64,000 nt of DNA from Pseudomonadales bacterium (lineage in GTDB: Bacteria > Pseudomonadota > Gammaproteobacteria > Pseudomonadales > Azotimanducaceae), in NCBI GenBank assembly GCA_024234635.1, contig JACKNX010000018.1:1-64000 (forward strand), written 5' to 3'. Positions 26,504 through 35,837 of the stretch are shown piece by piece. The notes beneath the pieces are model-generated. The model was not told the DNA's origin, made no database searches, and saw only the letters and a list, made by a program, of their open reading frames with translations. Both the position numbers and the translations under genes were made by a program. Positions within the stretch are counted from its first letter, which is position 1. Each line of letters starts with the position of its first letter.

Positions 26504-27108
26504 GCCCGCCTTCGCATCAGCGGGGCGGGATGGAGATCGAGCGCGCGGCTGGCAGGCTGCACCGGATTATGGCTGACCACCAGCGCTGCACCACCCCTGG
26601 CACAGTGTTCGCGCAGAAGGCCATCCAGCAGGACAACACCGCCCACGTCGAGCGCGGTATAGGGTTCGTCGAGCAGCCACAGATCCGCCGCCGACAGGAG
26701 CAGCCGCGCCAGCGCCACCCGCCGCTGCTGACCGGCGCTCAAGCGCGAACAAGGCCGGGGCGCAACGGCGCCCAGCCCCACCCGCTCCAGCGCCTCACGC
26801 AGCGACGCATCGGTTGCCGGCCGCTCCATCAGGGTCAGATACCAGCGCAGGTTTTCTTCCGCCGTGAGCGCCCCGGCATTGCCGTTGGCGTGGCCAATGT
26901 AGGCAAACGGCGCGCGGGACAGAATGACGCCTTCAGCGGGAAACAGGCCCGCCAACGCCCGGAGCAGGGTCGTCTTGCCAACGCCATTGGGACCACGCAA
27001 TTCCACGCATTCGCCCGCCTGCACGCAGAGCTCGAGCGGGTCGAACAACAGTCGGCGGTCACGCAGACAGGCAAAGCGGGCAATCTGAAGCAGCGGACTG
27101 GGCGGCAA
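26500..27108 (-). CDS. ccmA: Heme exporter ATPase CcmA
   Basis: ABC ATPase with Walker A G-P-N-G-V-G-K-T, signature L-S-A-G-Q-Q-R-R and Walker B L-W-L-L-D-E-P. The start is uncertain: TTG at 27108 gives 202 residues, close to E. coli CcmA (207) and aligned with it; GTG at 27177 would add 23 proline-rich residues without family support. No strong SD precedes either. It is the first gene of the ccm operon. Confidence 0.9.
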   Translation of the reverse strand: MPPSPLLQIARFACLRDRRLLFDPLELCVQAGECVELRGPNGVGKTTLLRALAGLFPAEGVILSRAPFAYIGHANGNAGALTAEENLRWYLTLMERPATDASLREALERVGLGAVAPRPCSRLSAGQQRRVALARLLLSAADLWLLDEPYTALDVGGVVLLDGLLREHCARGGAALVVSHNPVQPASRALDLHPAPLMRRRA

Positions 27109-27563
27109 TGTGGTGGGCAGTTGAGGCGAGGGCCGCAATTGTAGCGGATGCTGCGAAGCCGGGCAGCGCCATGGCACGCATCCGGGCGGAGGGAATCGGC
27201 AACCCCTGACAGGTGTGGCTCCGGTCGCGCAGCGTCCGCCACTGCATCGCCACGCTCACGCCCCTTCCCTCGCGGCTGCTTTCCTGCTGATCGGCCTTTC
27301 GTGCTGATCGTCAATGCCGCGAACGCAAAGTCGCTTCCGGAACGCATCGACATGCTGGCGCGCAGGACCTGGCACATCCTGCGCCGGGGCTTCCGCTGTT
27401 CGCCCTCCTGATGCAGACCCTGGCAGCCACGCCAGCCTCTGGCAGAGAACCCTGTGCGCCTGACACCCTTCGCGCTCGAGCCATCAGGGAGCCATCCACC
27501 GTTTGGCGATAAAGGATGCGGGTGGTAGTCTCCGCTGACGCGAACGCCTTGGGAGAGAACAGC
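27109..27563. other. Divergent intergenic region between ccmA and P450
   Basis: About 455 bases separate the leftward ccm operon from the rightward P450 gene, so promoters for both should lie here. I see no conserved reading frame, tRNA or terminator. A weak TTGGCG - 17 bases - TAGTCT arrangement sits about 40-60 bases before the P450 start. Confidence 0.5.
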
Positions 27564-28868
27564 GTGCCCGCGTCCGAAAACGCATTCCTGCGCCGATTCA
27601 GTCTTTTCGACGACACTACCCGCGAGTGTCCGTTTCCCTATTTCGCCGCCATCCGCCGCGAAGCGCCTGTGTATTTCATGCCCGAGTTGGGTGCCTACTA
27701 CGTATCGCGCTACGAAGACGTGCGCTATGTGAAGAAGCATCCCGAGCTGTTTTCCAATGACATCTACACGCACGGCGTCACGCGCGGCAGCACGCGCAAC
27801 ATCGCCGAGGAGTACCGGTGCGAACACGGCTGGGCCCGGGTGTCCACGCTGCAGCGCACCGATCCACCGGTACACGGCAAGTACCGGCGCCTGATCAACG
27901 ACGCCTTCACCGTGGCGCGGGTGCGCCGCATGACGGACTACATCGAAACCGTGGTCAACGATCTGGTGGACGCCTTCATCGACACCGGTCATTGCGACTT
28001 CATGCAGGCCTTCTCCATCCCGCTGCCCTGCACGGTCATTGCCGACCAGCTTGGCGTGCCCCGCGAACGGATACCCGATCTCAAACAATGGTCCGATGCC
28101 ATGCTGGCGCCGGGTGGCGGGTTCGTCAGCGAATCCGAGGCACTGGAGTGTGGACGCCTGGTGGTGGAAGCTCAGCATTTTTTTGCGCAGGTGATTGCCG
28201 ACCGCCGGACTGAACCGCGCGATGACATCATCACGAGCCTCGTGCAGGCCGAAGTCCGCGACACGCCGGAGGCGCCACCGCGACCGCTGGACATGTACGA
28301 GCTGATGGATCTGCTTGACCAGTTGCTTACAGGCGGCAATGAAACCACAACCAATGCCATCGGCTCCGCGATGATGCTCGTGCTCCAGGCACCGGGAATG
28401 ATGGCTGAGCTGCGCGACAATCCCCCGTTGATCCGTAACTTCATCGAGGAAGCCCTGCGTTTTGAAACTCCGGTGCTGCATCTCTGGCGGGCGGCAACGC
28501 AGGACACCGAGATTGGCGGCGTCGCGATTCCCAAAGGCAGCTCCATTGCCCTGGGCTATGCCTCCGCCAACCGCGACGAAGCCGTCTTCGACTCCCCGGA
28601 GACCTTTGATCCGGCACGCAGGAAAGCGGGCGCGCACCTGGCCTTCGGTTCCGGTCCCCATCATTGCCCCGGTTCCGCGCTGGCCCGGCAGGAGATCTTT
28701 TCGGCGTTCAATATCCTGCTGCATCGCCTGGACAATATCCGCCTCGCGGACCCGAATGACAGCTTCGCCCACGTACCGAGCAGTTTTCTGCGCGGTCTGG
28801 CGCACCTGAACATCCGTTTCGACTGTCGACAGCGGTCGCGCTACACCCCGGGACTGTCAGCCTACTGA
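27564..28868 (+). CDS. Cytochrome P450
   Basis: A soluble bacterial P450 of 434 residues from GTG at 27564, preceded by GGGAGAG; an in-frame start at 27516 is less likely. Residues G257-G-N-E-T-T262 form the I-helix oxygen-activation motif, E296-x-x-R299 the K-helix pair, and F-G-S-G-P-H-H-C368-P-G the heme-thiolate loop. It hydroxylates a hydrophobic substrate using an external ferredoxin and reductase, neither of which is in this window. It lies 38 bases before a TonB receptor gene with a similar ribosome-binding region. Confidence 0.93.
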   Translation: MPASENAFLRRFSLFDDTTRECPFPYFAAIRREAPVYFMPELGAYYVSRYEDVRYVKKHPELFSNDIYTHGVTRGSTRNIAEEYRCEHGWARVSTLQRTDPPVHGKYRRLINDAFTVARVRRMTDYIETVVNDLVDAFIDTGHCDFMQAFSIPLPCTVIADQLGVPRERIPDLKQWSDAMLAPGGGFVSESEALECGRLVVEAQHFFAQVIADRRTEPRDDIITSLVQAEVRDTPEAPPRPLDMYELMDLLDQLLTGGNETTTNAIGSAMMLVLQAPGMMAELRDNPPLIRNFIEEALRFETPVLHLWRAATQDTEIGGVAIPKGSSIALGYASANRDEAVFDSPETFDPARRKAGAHLAFGSGPHHCPGSALARQEIFSAFNILLHRLDNIRLADPNDSFAHVPSSFLRGLAHLNIRFDCRQRSRYTPGLSAY

Positions 28869-28906
28869 ACAGCCCACGATCCGCCAACCACATGGAGAGA
28901 GAACCC

Positions 28907-31351
28907 GTGCGAATGAAACTACCGATCAGCCTGGCAGCGTGCGCGCTGTCAGCAGCAATTCCCATCGCCGGCCTGGCCGCCGAGAAGGACACGTCAAGCA
29001 TCATGGACGAAATCATCGTTACCACGAAGCGCGGCACCACGGAGAACGTGCAGACGATGTCCGAGGCGGTAACGGCATTTTCCGGCCCCAGCCTCGAACG
29101 TGAATTTGCCGTCACGCTGGAAGACTTCAACCACGCGATTCCCAACGTGCAGCTCGAACACGTCGGCCTGTTCCAGGCAGCGGCATCGTTCACCATGCGC
29201 GGCATCGGCACATCGGGTATCGAGAGCTTCGCCGACCCCGCCGTAGCGGTGTTCGTTGACGACGTCTACTACAGCCGCAATGCCACGGCCCTGCTGGATC
29301 TCTTCGACATCGAATCCATCTCCGCCTTTCGCGGTCCGCAGGGCGCCCTCTACGGCCGCAATGCGTTTGCCGGCGCCATCGCCGTGCGCACGAAGCGACC
29401 GGTCATGGATGAAACCTCCCTCCAGCTCGAACTGGATACCGGCAATGCCGGCCGCCAGAACATCGGTGCCGTAGCCAACTTTCCGCTCGGCAGCAAGGCC
29501 GCCTTCCGCGTCGCCGCGAACTATCACGAGCTGGACGGTTTCTTCAAGAACGATGGCGTGGTGCTGGACAGCTACGATCCGGCAACCGCGACGCTCGTGA
29601 CCCACATCGACGAAAAGAAAAAAGGCGACCGGGAAAACGGTGAGCGATCGATTCTGGTACGCCCTTCGCTGCACGTCGAGCCCAGTGAAAACTGGCGGAT
29701 CGACGTCATTGGCGAGGTGTGGAAGGACAAGGGCGACGGCACCGCGAACTGGTCGCAGTGCTACCAGCCGGGCAGCCTGCCGCCCCCGCTGGGGAACGGG
29801 CCAAGCGGTAATCCCGCGGTACACCAGCTCTTCGGTTTCCCCTGCAAACAGCCCTATGGTGACAGCCGGTTCGGCATTCCCGGCGATGGCAGCGATCCCT
29901 TCGAAATCGGTTTCAACCTGCATCCCAACCAGACGATCATGGATATCTGGGGCATCACGGTGGATACCAGCTACGACACCGACGTCGGTACGTTCAGCCT
30001 CCTGTTGAACCACCGCAACGTGGACGAGGACATCACCACGGACACCGACGGCTATAACTGGGACGTGTTCTCCAGCTCGCGGTTGCAGACCTTCGAATCC
30101 AGCCAGGTGGAACTGCGTTACGCGACCACGCTCAACGACAACATCGACCTGCTTGCCGGCTTCTTCTACATGGAAGACGAGTACGAGGTGCAGCAGTATC
30201 TGTGGATCTTCCTCGACAGCGCACTGTTCGGTGGCGGTGGCTTCACCCGCAACAATCCGCAGGTCAGCTACGGCGCCAATTCCCAGAAGCGGTATTCCTG
30301 GGCGCCCTATGCGCAGATCGACTGGCATTTCAACGACCAGTGGACACTGGTAGTCGGTGCCCGCTACACCTACGAAAAGAAACACGACGTGCTGGGCATG
30401 GCCATCAACGACAGCGTCTGTCCGGCAGGTCAGACGCCGGCAACCGCTGCCTGCAATGGCGCGCCGTTTGCCGGAACCAACCCCGGCAATGCGAAGGACT
30501 TCGATCCATCGGTGCGCTTCGGGCCGGTCAGCGAAGACTGGAACGCCTTTTCGCCCAAGGTAGGCGTGGAGTACCAGCTGAACGACACGACCATGTTCTT
30601 CGCCAACTGGCAGCGCGCCTTCAAGTCCGGCGGTTTCGTCAACAACGCGGGCACACTGCCGGTGTTCTCGAGTCCCTATGACCAGGAACAGGTGGACAAC
30701 TACGAATTCGGCGTACGCAGTGACCTGTTTGACGATCACCTGCGACTGAATGCCAACATCTTCTGGGCGGAGTACAAGGATCTGCAGCGCGGCGTCATTC
30801 GCGCCGCACCCACGTCAACAGGGCAGGAAACGTTTACCGACAACGCGGCGGGCGCGGAATCCTTCGGGATTGAGGTGGCCTTCGACTGGGCCATCATCCA
30901 GGGACTCAACGTGGGCGGCAACATCGGCTACCTGGACATCGAATACAAGGATTTCATCGCCGACCTGACGGGCAGCGGCACCGCCACGGACAACAGCGAC
31001 CTCGAACTGGTACGCGCCCCCAAGTGGGACATGAGTTTCTACGCCCGCTACGAGTGGGACCTGGCGGATCTCGGCACGCTGACGGCAATGGCGCGCTACA
31101 GCTACACCGACGAGATGGAACTGACGACGCCGAACGACGTCGGTTTCCACCGCGACGAACTCGCGACCGTCGACGCCAATCTCACGTGGGAGTCCTCGGA
31201 TGCGAAGTATCGCTTCGCGCTGTGGGGCAAGAATCTCACCAACAATACGGAACTGCTTGGCGGCACCCCGGTGGCAACGTTGTTCGCCTTTGCCACACCC
31301 ACTCAGCCGAGGCAGTACGGTGCCACGCTGAGCGTGCGACTCGGCAACTGA
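28907..31351 (+). CDS. TonB-dependent outer membrane receptor
   Basis: An 814-residue receptor. The start is GTG 28907 or ATG 28913; an ATG at 28892 overlaps the GGAGAG sequence that better serves as ribosome-binding site. A signal peptide ends near G-L-A-A|E, followed by a TonB-box-like D-E-I-I-V-T, a plug domain to about residue 190, and an alternating beta-barrel ending in a C-terminal aromatic-rich strand. This type (long extracellular loops, no siderophore partners) often imports lipids, terpenoids or aromatics in oligotrophic bacteria. Adjacent P450 and the opposed oxygenase unit support a catabolic role. Confidence 0.9.
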   Translation: MRMKLPISLAACALSAAIPIAGLAAEKDTSSIMDEIIVTTKRGTTENVQTMSEAVTAFSGPSLEREFAVTLEDFNHAIPNVQLEHVGLFQAAASFTMRGIGTSGIESFADPAVAVFVDDVYYSRNATALLDLFDIESISAFRGPQGALYGRNAFAGAIAVRTKRPVMDETSLQLELDTGNAGRQNIGAVANFPLGSKAAFRVAANYHELDGFFKNDGVVLDSYDPATATLVTHIDEKKKGDRENGERSILVRPSLHVEPSENWRIDVIGEVWKDKGDGTANWSQCYQPGSLPPPLGNGPSGNPAVHQLFGFPCKQPYGDSRFGIPGDGSDPFEIGFNLHPNQTIMDIWGITVDTSYDTDVGTFSLLLNHRNVDEDITTDTDGYNWDVFSSSRLQTFESSQVELRYATTLNDNIDLLAGFFYMEDEYEVQQYLWIFLDSALFGGGGFTRNNPQVSYGANSQKRYSWAPYAQIDWHFNDQWTLVVGARYTYEKKHDVLGMAINDSVCPAGQTPATAACNGAPFAGTNPGNAKDFDPSVRFGPVSEDWNAFSPKVGVEYQLNDTTMFFANWQRAFKSGGFVNNAGTLPVFSSPYDQEQVDNYEFGVRSDLFDDHLRLNANIFWAEYKDLQRGVIRAAPTSTGQETFTDNAAGAESFGIEVAFDWAIIQGLNVGGNIGYLDIEYKDFIADLTGSGTATDNSDLELVRAPKWDMSFYARYEWDLADLGTLTAMARYSYTDEMELTTPNDVGFHRDELATVDANLTWESSDAKYRFALWGKNLTNNTELLGGTPVATLFAFATPTQPRQYGATLSVRLGN

Positions 31352-31364
31352 ATCCAGGTCAACG

Positions 31365-31386
31365 GGCGGGTGTCCGCGCACCCGCC
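31365..31386 (+). repeat. Hairpin after the TonB receptor gene
   Basis: Perfect 8-base arms GGCGGGTG and CACCCGCC enclose TCCGCG, just before the stronger terminator. It may protect the mRNA 3' end. Confidence 0.5.
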
Positions 31387-31396
31387 TTCACGACAC

Positions 31397-31425
31397 GGCC
31401 GCACCCAGGGTGCGGCCTTTTTTTT
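31397..31425 (+). terminator. Strong intrinsic terminator
   Basis: GGCCGCAC and GTGCGGCC (extended to 10-base arms around a single A on paper) followed by eight T. It ends the P450-TonB transcript, between convergent genes. Confidence 0.9.
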
Positions 31426-31499
31426 GCCAACCCGAGTACTTGCAGGACATCGTCACGCCAAAGGTACGCGCGACGTCCCGGTACCGCTACAGGACGGGT

Positions 31500-32729
31500 T
31501 CAGTTCGGCCGCGCTGACCCCGGGTCGCCGACGGACGTGACGATCGACCGGAACAGCGACAGCGTTTCCATCTCCCGCCAGGACGAATCGTCCGGCGTCG
31601 TCCCGTACCCGCTGTTTGCCGAGAGCTTGACGATGACCACCTTGTGCGTCGGGTTCACGTAGATGAACTGGTTGTACACGCCGATGGCGGAGAACTCGCC
31701 TTCATCGCCTGGCGGCACCCACCACTGGTAGCCATAGCCCAGCGGATACGTCGGATCATGCCCAGGCATCACATGTGGCGCATCCGGTGTCACGGATGCC
31801 TGCACCCAGTCCGCGGACAACAACTGCTTTCCCTGCGACACGCCACCCAACCGATAGAATTCGCCGAGTTTTGCATAGTCGCGCGCCGTCACCTGCAGAC
31901 CACCCGCGGCCATCTCCATGCCGGAATCATCAGTGATCCAGTACGCATCGCTTTCCATGCCGAGCGGCTCCCAGAGCTTGCGCTGGGTGTACTCCGCAAG
32001 GCTCATGCCGGTGACGGTGCGAAGCAGCCAGCCGAGCGTCTGCGTGTCCGTGGAGTTGTAGTAGTTCACGGTACCCGGCGGATGTTCCCGCTGTAACGTG
32101 GCGGCAAACGCATTGAGGGATGCTCCGGAACCGAAAACGCGGATGAATCGCATGATGTCGGACTCCGGATCGCTGTAGTCCTCGTTCCAGCGCGCCCCCG
32201 AGGACATCTGCAGAATGTCCTTGATGCGCACACCGTCGTAGGCCGATCCCTTCAAGCCGGCGACGTAGCGTGTGATCGGATCCTCGATGCTGTCGATATA
32301 GCCATCCTGCAACGCAAAGCCGATGAGCGCGGAAACGAAACTCTTTCCAACCGACATGGACATCCAGTGCACGTCAGGTCCGCCCGTCAGCCAGTACTGT
32401 TCGGTTACAAGCTGACCATCGCGAATCACCAGCAAGGCAGCGGTATCCGTCTCGCGGAGGAAGGTACCCGTGTCGCGCGTGACGCCGGCATGATCATAGG
32501 TAGCCGGCAGCAACATCTCCTTGCCCAACGGAAACCGCCGCGGCTGTGATGACGCCGCCAGGTGATGATTCGGAAAGACTTCCGCAAGACGATTGAAGCG
32601 TTCGTATTGTTCGGCGCCGGAGAACAGCGACGTGACAAACGCCATGCGCTCGTCGGCTGATTCCTGCGCCGCCTGCGTTGCTGATGCTAACGCTGAAAAC
32701 AACGCGAACAGCATGAACCTGGCTATCAT
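31500..32729 (-). CDS. Exported serine hydrolase, beta-lactamase class C fold
   Basis: A 409-residue protein from ATG 32729, with a signal peptide ending near residue 20 (A-T-Q-A|A). The catalytic S126-V-G-K129 and Y223-Y-N225 motifs of the class C / esterase EstB / DD-peptidase family are present. Many homologues are esterases, so hydrolysis of an ester before uptake is a reasonable idea here. It is last of a unit with the Rieske oxygenase and MFS genes (58-base gap). Resistance to beta-lactams should not be assumed. Confidence 0.85.
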   Translation of the reverse strand: MIARFMLFALFSALASATQAAQESADERMAFVTSLFSGAEQYERFNRLAEVFPNHHLAASSQPRRFPLGKEMLLPATYDHAGVTRDTGTFLRETDTAALLVIRDGQLVTEQYWLTGGPDVHWMSMSVGKSFVSALIGFALQDGYIDSIEDPITRYVAGLKGSAYDGVRIKDILQMSSGARWNEDYSDPESDIMRFIRVFGSGASLNAFAATLQREHPPGTVNYYNSTDTQTLGWLLRTVTGMSLAEYTQRKLWEPLGMESDAYWITDDSGMEMAAGGLQVTARDYAKLGEFYRLGGVSQGKQLLSADWVQASVTPDAPHVMPGHDPTYPLGYGYQWWVPPGDEGEFSAIGVYNQFIYVNPTHKVVIVKLSANSGYGTTPDDSSWREMETLSLFRSIVTSVGDPGSARPN

Positions 32730-32787
32730 GATCGGGCGACTACCCACAACTTCCCCCTCGAGTGCGGACTGACCGGCGGCGAGCCTA

Positions 32788-34167
32788 TCACGCACTGGTG
32801 GGGTTCGGCACCGCTGCCAGGCTCTTCGCGCGACGCCTCGCCTCGCGCCGTTCGAGCATGCCGATCATGCGCCGATGCCGCTCCTCGGAAATCGGATACC
32901 CCCACATGATGATGAGCGCACCCACATAACAGATCACCGGAAGAAAAATGAACACCGCCCGCAGCGCCATGATCTGCTCCGGCCCGTTCTCACCGGCCGC
33001 CTGGAAGTCAAAAAATGCCAGCACGTTCAACACAAAACCGGCTGCGAACGCGATAACCGCCTTGTTCGCCAGCGACCACACTGAAAAGAACAGGGCCGTG
33101 CGATCTTCACCGCTGCGCAGGCGATCGAGATCCACCACATCCGCCTTCATGGCGGCAGGCAACGCGGAAAAGCTGCCGATCCCTATGCCCAGAATGAAGA
33201 ACACCACCATCATCCAGTAGAGGTCGCCCTCGCCCAGAAACCAGTAACCCGGCTGGGCGACGAGCGCCGTGGTCATGCCCATCAGCCACGCCTTGCGTTT
33301 ACCTATCCGCTGGGCGACGCGGTTCCACAACAACACTCCGGCAAGGTTGGCGACATAGAACACCAGCAGCACCATGTTGCTCGCGACGTTGGCCTTGAGC
33401 ACATGCACCACAAAGAGGATATAGAGCGGTCCGCCAAGCGCCGGCCCGAGCGCCGCCAGGGTGAAGCCGAACATCAGCCGTCTGAAGGGCCCATTGCGCC
33501 ACATCACCCGCAGCCCCTCACGCAGTGAAATGCGACGGGACTCCATCGGCACCCCTTCCGGCTGCAGTAGCAGAAACGGCACCGCAACAAGCAGCGCCAC
33601 GGTAGCGCAGAGCGCAATCACGTGCAGCGACTCCGGAACCGCATGGCCATAGCCGAACCACCAGCCCGTAAGCAGGGGCACCAGGATGGCAACCAGCGTG
33701 CCGAGAAGGCCCGCCGCCGTGCGGAAACTGGCGATACGCGTGCGCTCGTGGTAACGCGGCGATACTTCCGCACCCCAGGCGTAATAGGGTATGGCAATGA
33801 ACGTCCAGCCGAGCCAGAGCAGCACAAGCCAAAGGGCAAAGTAGCCGTTGCCGACGCCAGCTCCCGGTACGAACAGCATCCATACCGCCAGCAGCATCAG
33901 TGGCGCGCCAGCGAGTATCCAGGGCTTGCGCCGTCCGAGCCGGGACCGGGTGCGATCGCTCAACTGCCCGACCAGCGGGTCGGTGAACACGTCGCTGAAG
34001 CGCGCCAGCATCAGAATGGTGCCCACCGCCGCCAGAGACAGCCCCATGTCGCGGCTGTAGAACGGGGCAATGAACAAGGCCATGGGCGTTGCCGCCATGG
34101 CGAGGGGACTCTCCATGGCAGCATAAGCCAGCAACTGGCGGTTGGTGAGGCTACGTCCGGCGTTCAA
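32788..34167 (-). CDS. GPH-family MFS transporter
   Basis: A 459-residue protein with about 12 TM helices. The family motif S-D-R-T-R-S-R-L-G-R-R-K-P-W-I lies after the second helix, and F-S-A-L-P-A-A-M-K-A-D-V-V-D resembles the second-half repeat. Members are cation symporters for glycosides and related compounds (MelB-type), but in catabolic clusters of marine bacteria they probably carry other polar molecules. The gene starts 28 bases after the Rieske oxygenase stop. Confidence 0.88.
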   Translation of the reverse strand: MNAGRSLTNRQLLAYAAMESPLAMAATPMALFIAPFYSRDMGLSLAAVGTILMLARFSDVFTDPLVGQLSDRTRSRLGRRKPWILAGAPLMLLAVWMLFVPGAGVGNGYFALWLVLLWLGWTFIAIPYYAWGAEVSPRYHERTRIASFRTAAGLLGTLVAILVPLLTGWWFGYGHAVPESLHVIALCATVALLVAVPFLLLQPEGVPMESRRISLREGLRVMWRNGPFRRLMFGFTLAALGPALGGPLYILFVVHVLKANVASNMVLLVFYVANLAGVLLWNRVAQRIGKRKAWLMGMTTALVAQPGYWFLGEGDLYWMMVVFFILGIGIGSFSALPAAMKADVVDLDRLRSGEDRTALFFSVWSLANKAVIAFAAGFVLNVLAFFDFQAAGENGPEQIMALRAVFIFLPVICYVGALIIMWGYPISEERHRRMIGMLERREARRRAKSLAAVPNPTSA

Positions 34168-34195
34168 TCCTGCGTCCGCCCGTCAACGCGACTTT

Positions 34196-35758
34196 TCAAC
34201 GACTCTTCGGCGCGGTCTCACTGCTCAGCCATTTCTCCAGCAGGGCATGGAAATGGCGGATTTTTGTCTCCTGGTACGCGGCATAGATCGTCTCGCCTTT
34301 CGGATGTGACTTCAGCCCCTTCTGGATGGCCGCGTGATTGGCGCCGTCCTGATTGAATATCTTCAGCAGATTGCTGCCGAATTCCGCCGCCTTCGTGTAG
34401 TCGTCGTCGATATCCAGGAACGTGCACTTTGCCGGTGGCGGCATCGGCTGCCCATCCGGTACCGGAATCATGTACATGACTTCATGCAGGCACTGATCCG
34501 GCCGGTCGCCGTCCGGCCGGAAGCGGTAGAAGATGGGGTTCCAGTCCGCCCAGGGGTGCAGGTTGGGAAACACCGTATAGAAGATGGCATCGCACAGATC
34601 CGCGTCGCTGATCGCGTCCACCTTGTCGCCCCACTGCGCACGCATGGCATCCCTGCGACGCGCGGCGACAAAGGCGCGATAGGCCTGCCCCGATTCCGTG
34701 GGATATTCCATGGGCGTATCTTCTTCCCCTGGAACGATCTTGCCCCCGACCCAGTTGCACATCTGCACATCGGCGTGTTTCACGTCGCCGCAGACGTACT
34801 CGGCACCGGCCGTGAACACGCCGGTGCGACCATCCGGCGCGACGGCTTCGACCCGGTTTTCCTCCAGGCGCCGGTAGGTATATCCGCTGAGCATGTGTTT
34901 CATGCTCTGGAATGCCTTTCGGTCAGGATAGGCGGACATGTCCGGCGTCTGCAGCCCCGTATGCGGACTTGGCCAGCCGGACGCCGACATGGCGCGCGAC
35001 AGGTTGCCGAACACGTCGTACTTGGAGTTCACATCCCCGAAGTAACCGAGCAGTTCCGGGTGGGTGGCCACCACGTGGTAGGACTCCATGAACGCTTCCT
35101 GGGCAATCTTCCAGTTGCACGGCAGGCGCTTGACGAGATGCGCGGCCTTGAAACGGCGCTGGAACGGAATACCGAAATGGCGGTCGATATCGCCGAGAAA
35201 GTGTTCCAGCGGCTCACAGTCCGGGTCGGGGTTGATGAAGACGAAGCCACCCCAGTGCCCCACCCGCAGCGGCGGCAGGGAATATTCCTCCTCGGTGACA
35301 CTGGGAAAGTCCCAATGCCCCGGCACTTCCTTCAGGCGGCCATCCAGGTGCCAGGACCAGCCATGGAAGGGGCAGCGGAAGACCTTCATCTCCTTTTCGT
35401 GTTTGTCGCAGAGCGACCGGCCGCGATGCAGGCAGGCGTTGGGGAACGCCATGACCTTGTCCGGCGTGACCCGCACGATGATGTACGACAGGCCGGCAAT
35501 ATCGTAGACATGCGTGTCGCCAACGTTCGGAATATCCGACTCATGGCAGGCCATCTGCCACACGCGCTTCCACAGGCGCTCCACTTCCCGGTCGTGCTCT
35601 TCCTGCGAAAAGTATCGTCGCGCAGGAATGCGGGTGACTCCGGTGGGCAATGGCGAGTTCTCCAGGTAGACCGCAGGTGGTGGCACCCGGTCCGTCGCCA
35701 GAATCTCGTCGTAGGAAATGCCATTGGACCGGTTGTGCCCGGTGCGCGTCTCGACCAT
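34196..35758 (-). CDS. Rieske-type ring-hydroxylating oxygenase, alpha subunit
   Basis: A 520-residue protein from ATG 35758, preceded by GAGGGAG; a TTG seven codons upstream is rejected. The Rieske cluster is C109-x-H111 ... C129-x-x-H132. The catalytic domain has H-V-V-A-T-H in E-S-Y-H-V-V-A-T-H-P-E, matching the HxxxxH iron ligands. These enzymes add O2 to aromatic or alicyclic rings or cleave C-N/C-O bonds, fed by a ferredoxin-reductase. No beta subunit or electron carrier is encoded nearby, so an alpha-only oligomer is likely. It heads a three-gene leftward unit. Confidence 0.9.
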   Translation of the reverse strand: MVETRTGHNRSNGISYDEILATDRVPPPAVYLENSPLPTGVTRIPARRYFSQEEHDREVERLWKRVWQMACHESDIPNVGDTHVYDIAGLSYIIVRVTPDKVMAFPNACLHRGRSLCDKHEKEMKVFRCPFHGWSWHLDGRLKEVPGHWDFPSVTEEEYSLPPLRVGHWGGFVFINPDPDCEPLEHFLGDIDRHFGIPFQRRFKAAHLVKRLPCNWKIAQEAFMESYHVVATHPELLGYFGDVNSKYDVFGNLSRAMSASGWPSPHTGLQTPDMSAYPDRKAFQSMKHMLSGYTYRRLEENRVEAVAPDGRTGVFTAGAEYVCGDVKHADVQMCNWVGGKIVPGEEDTPMEYPTESGQAYRAFVAARRRDAMRAQWGDKVDAISDADLCDAIFYTVFPNLHPWADWNPIFYRFRPDGDRPDQCLHEVMYMIPVPDGQPMPPPAKCTFLDIDDDYTKAAEFGSNLLKIFNQDGANHAAIQKGLKSHPKGETIYAAYQETKIRHFHALLEKWLSSETAPKSR

Positions 35759-35837
35759 GGTGATGACTCCCTCTCGCAATACCGTCGATTCTGACGGTTT
35801 TTCACCGGGAAATCACCGACCGCTTTGGGCAGTAGGC

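Noticed and set aside
27148..27411. Small rightward frame in the ccmA-P450 gap
   Set aside because: Its sequence is arginine-rich and low-complexity, typical of a shadow; it overlaps the uncertain ccmA 5' end and lacks an SD.
28994..30739. 581-codon frame antisense to the TonB receptor
   Set aside because: Composition typical of an antisense shadow, no SD and no recognisable motif; the sense strand encodes a clear receptor.
31500..32729. Antibiotic-resistance beta-lactamase
   Set aside because: The S-x-x-K and Y-x-N motifs are shared with esterases and peptidases. The operon with a Rieske oxygenase and transporter points to catabolism, and no resistance context is present.
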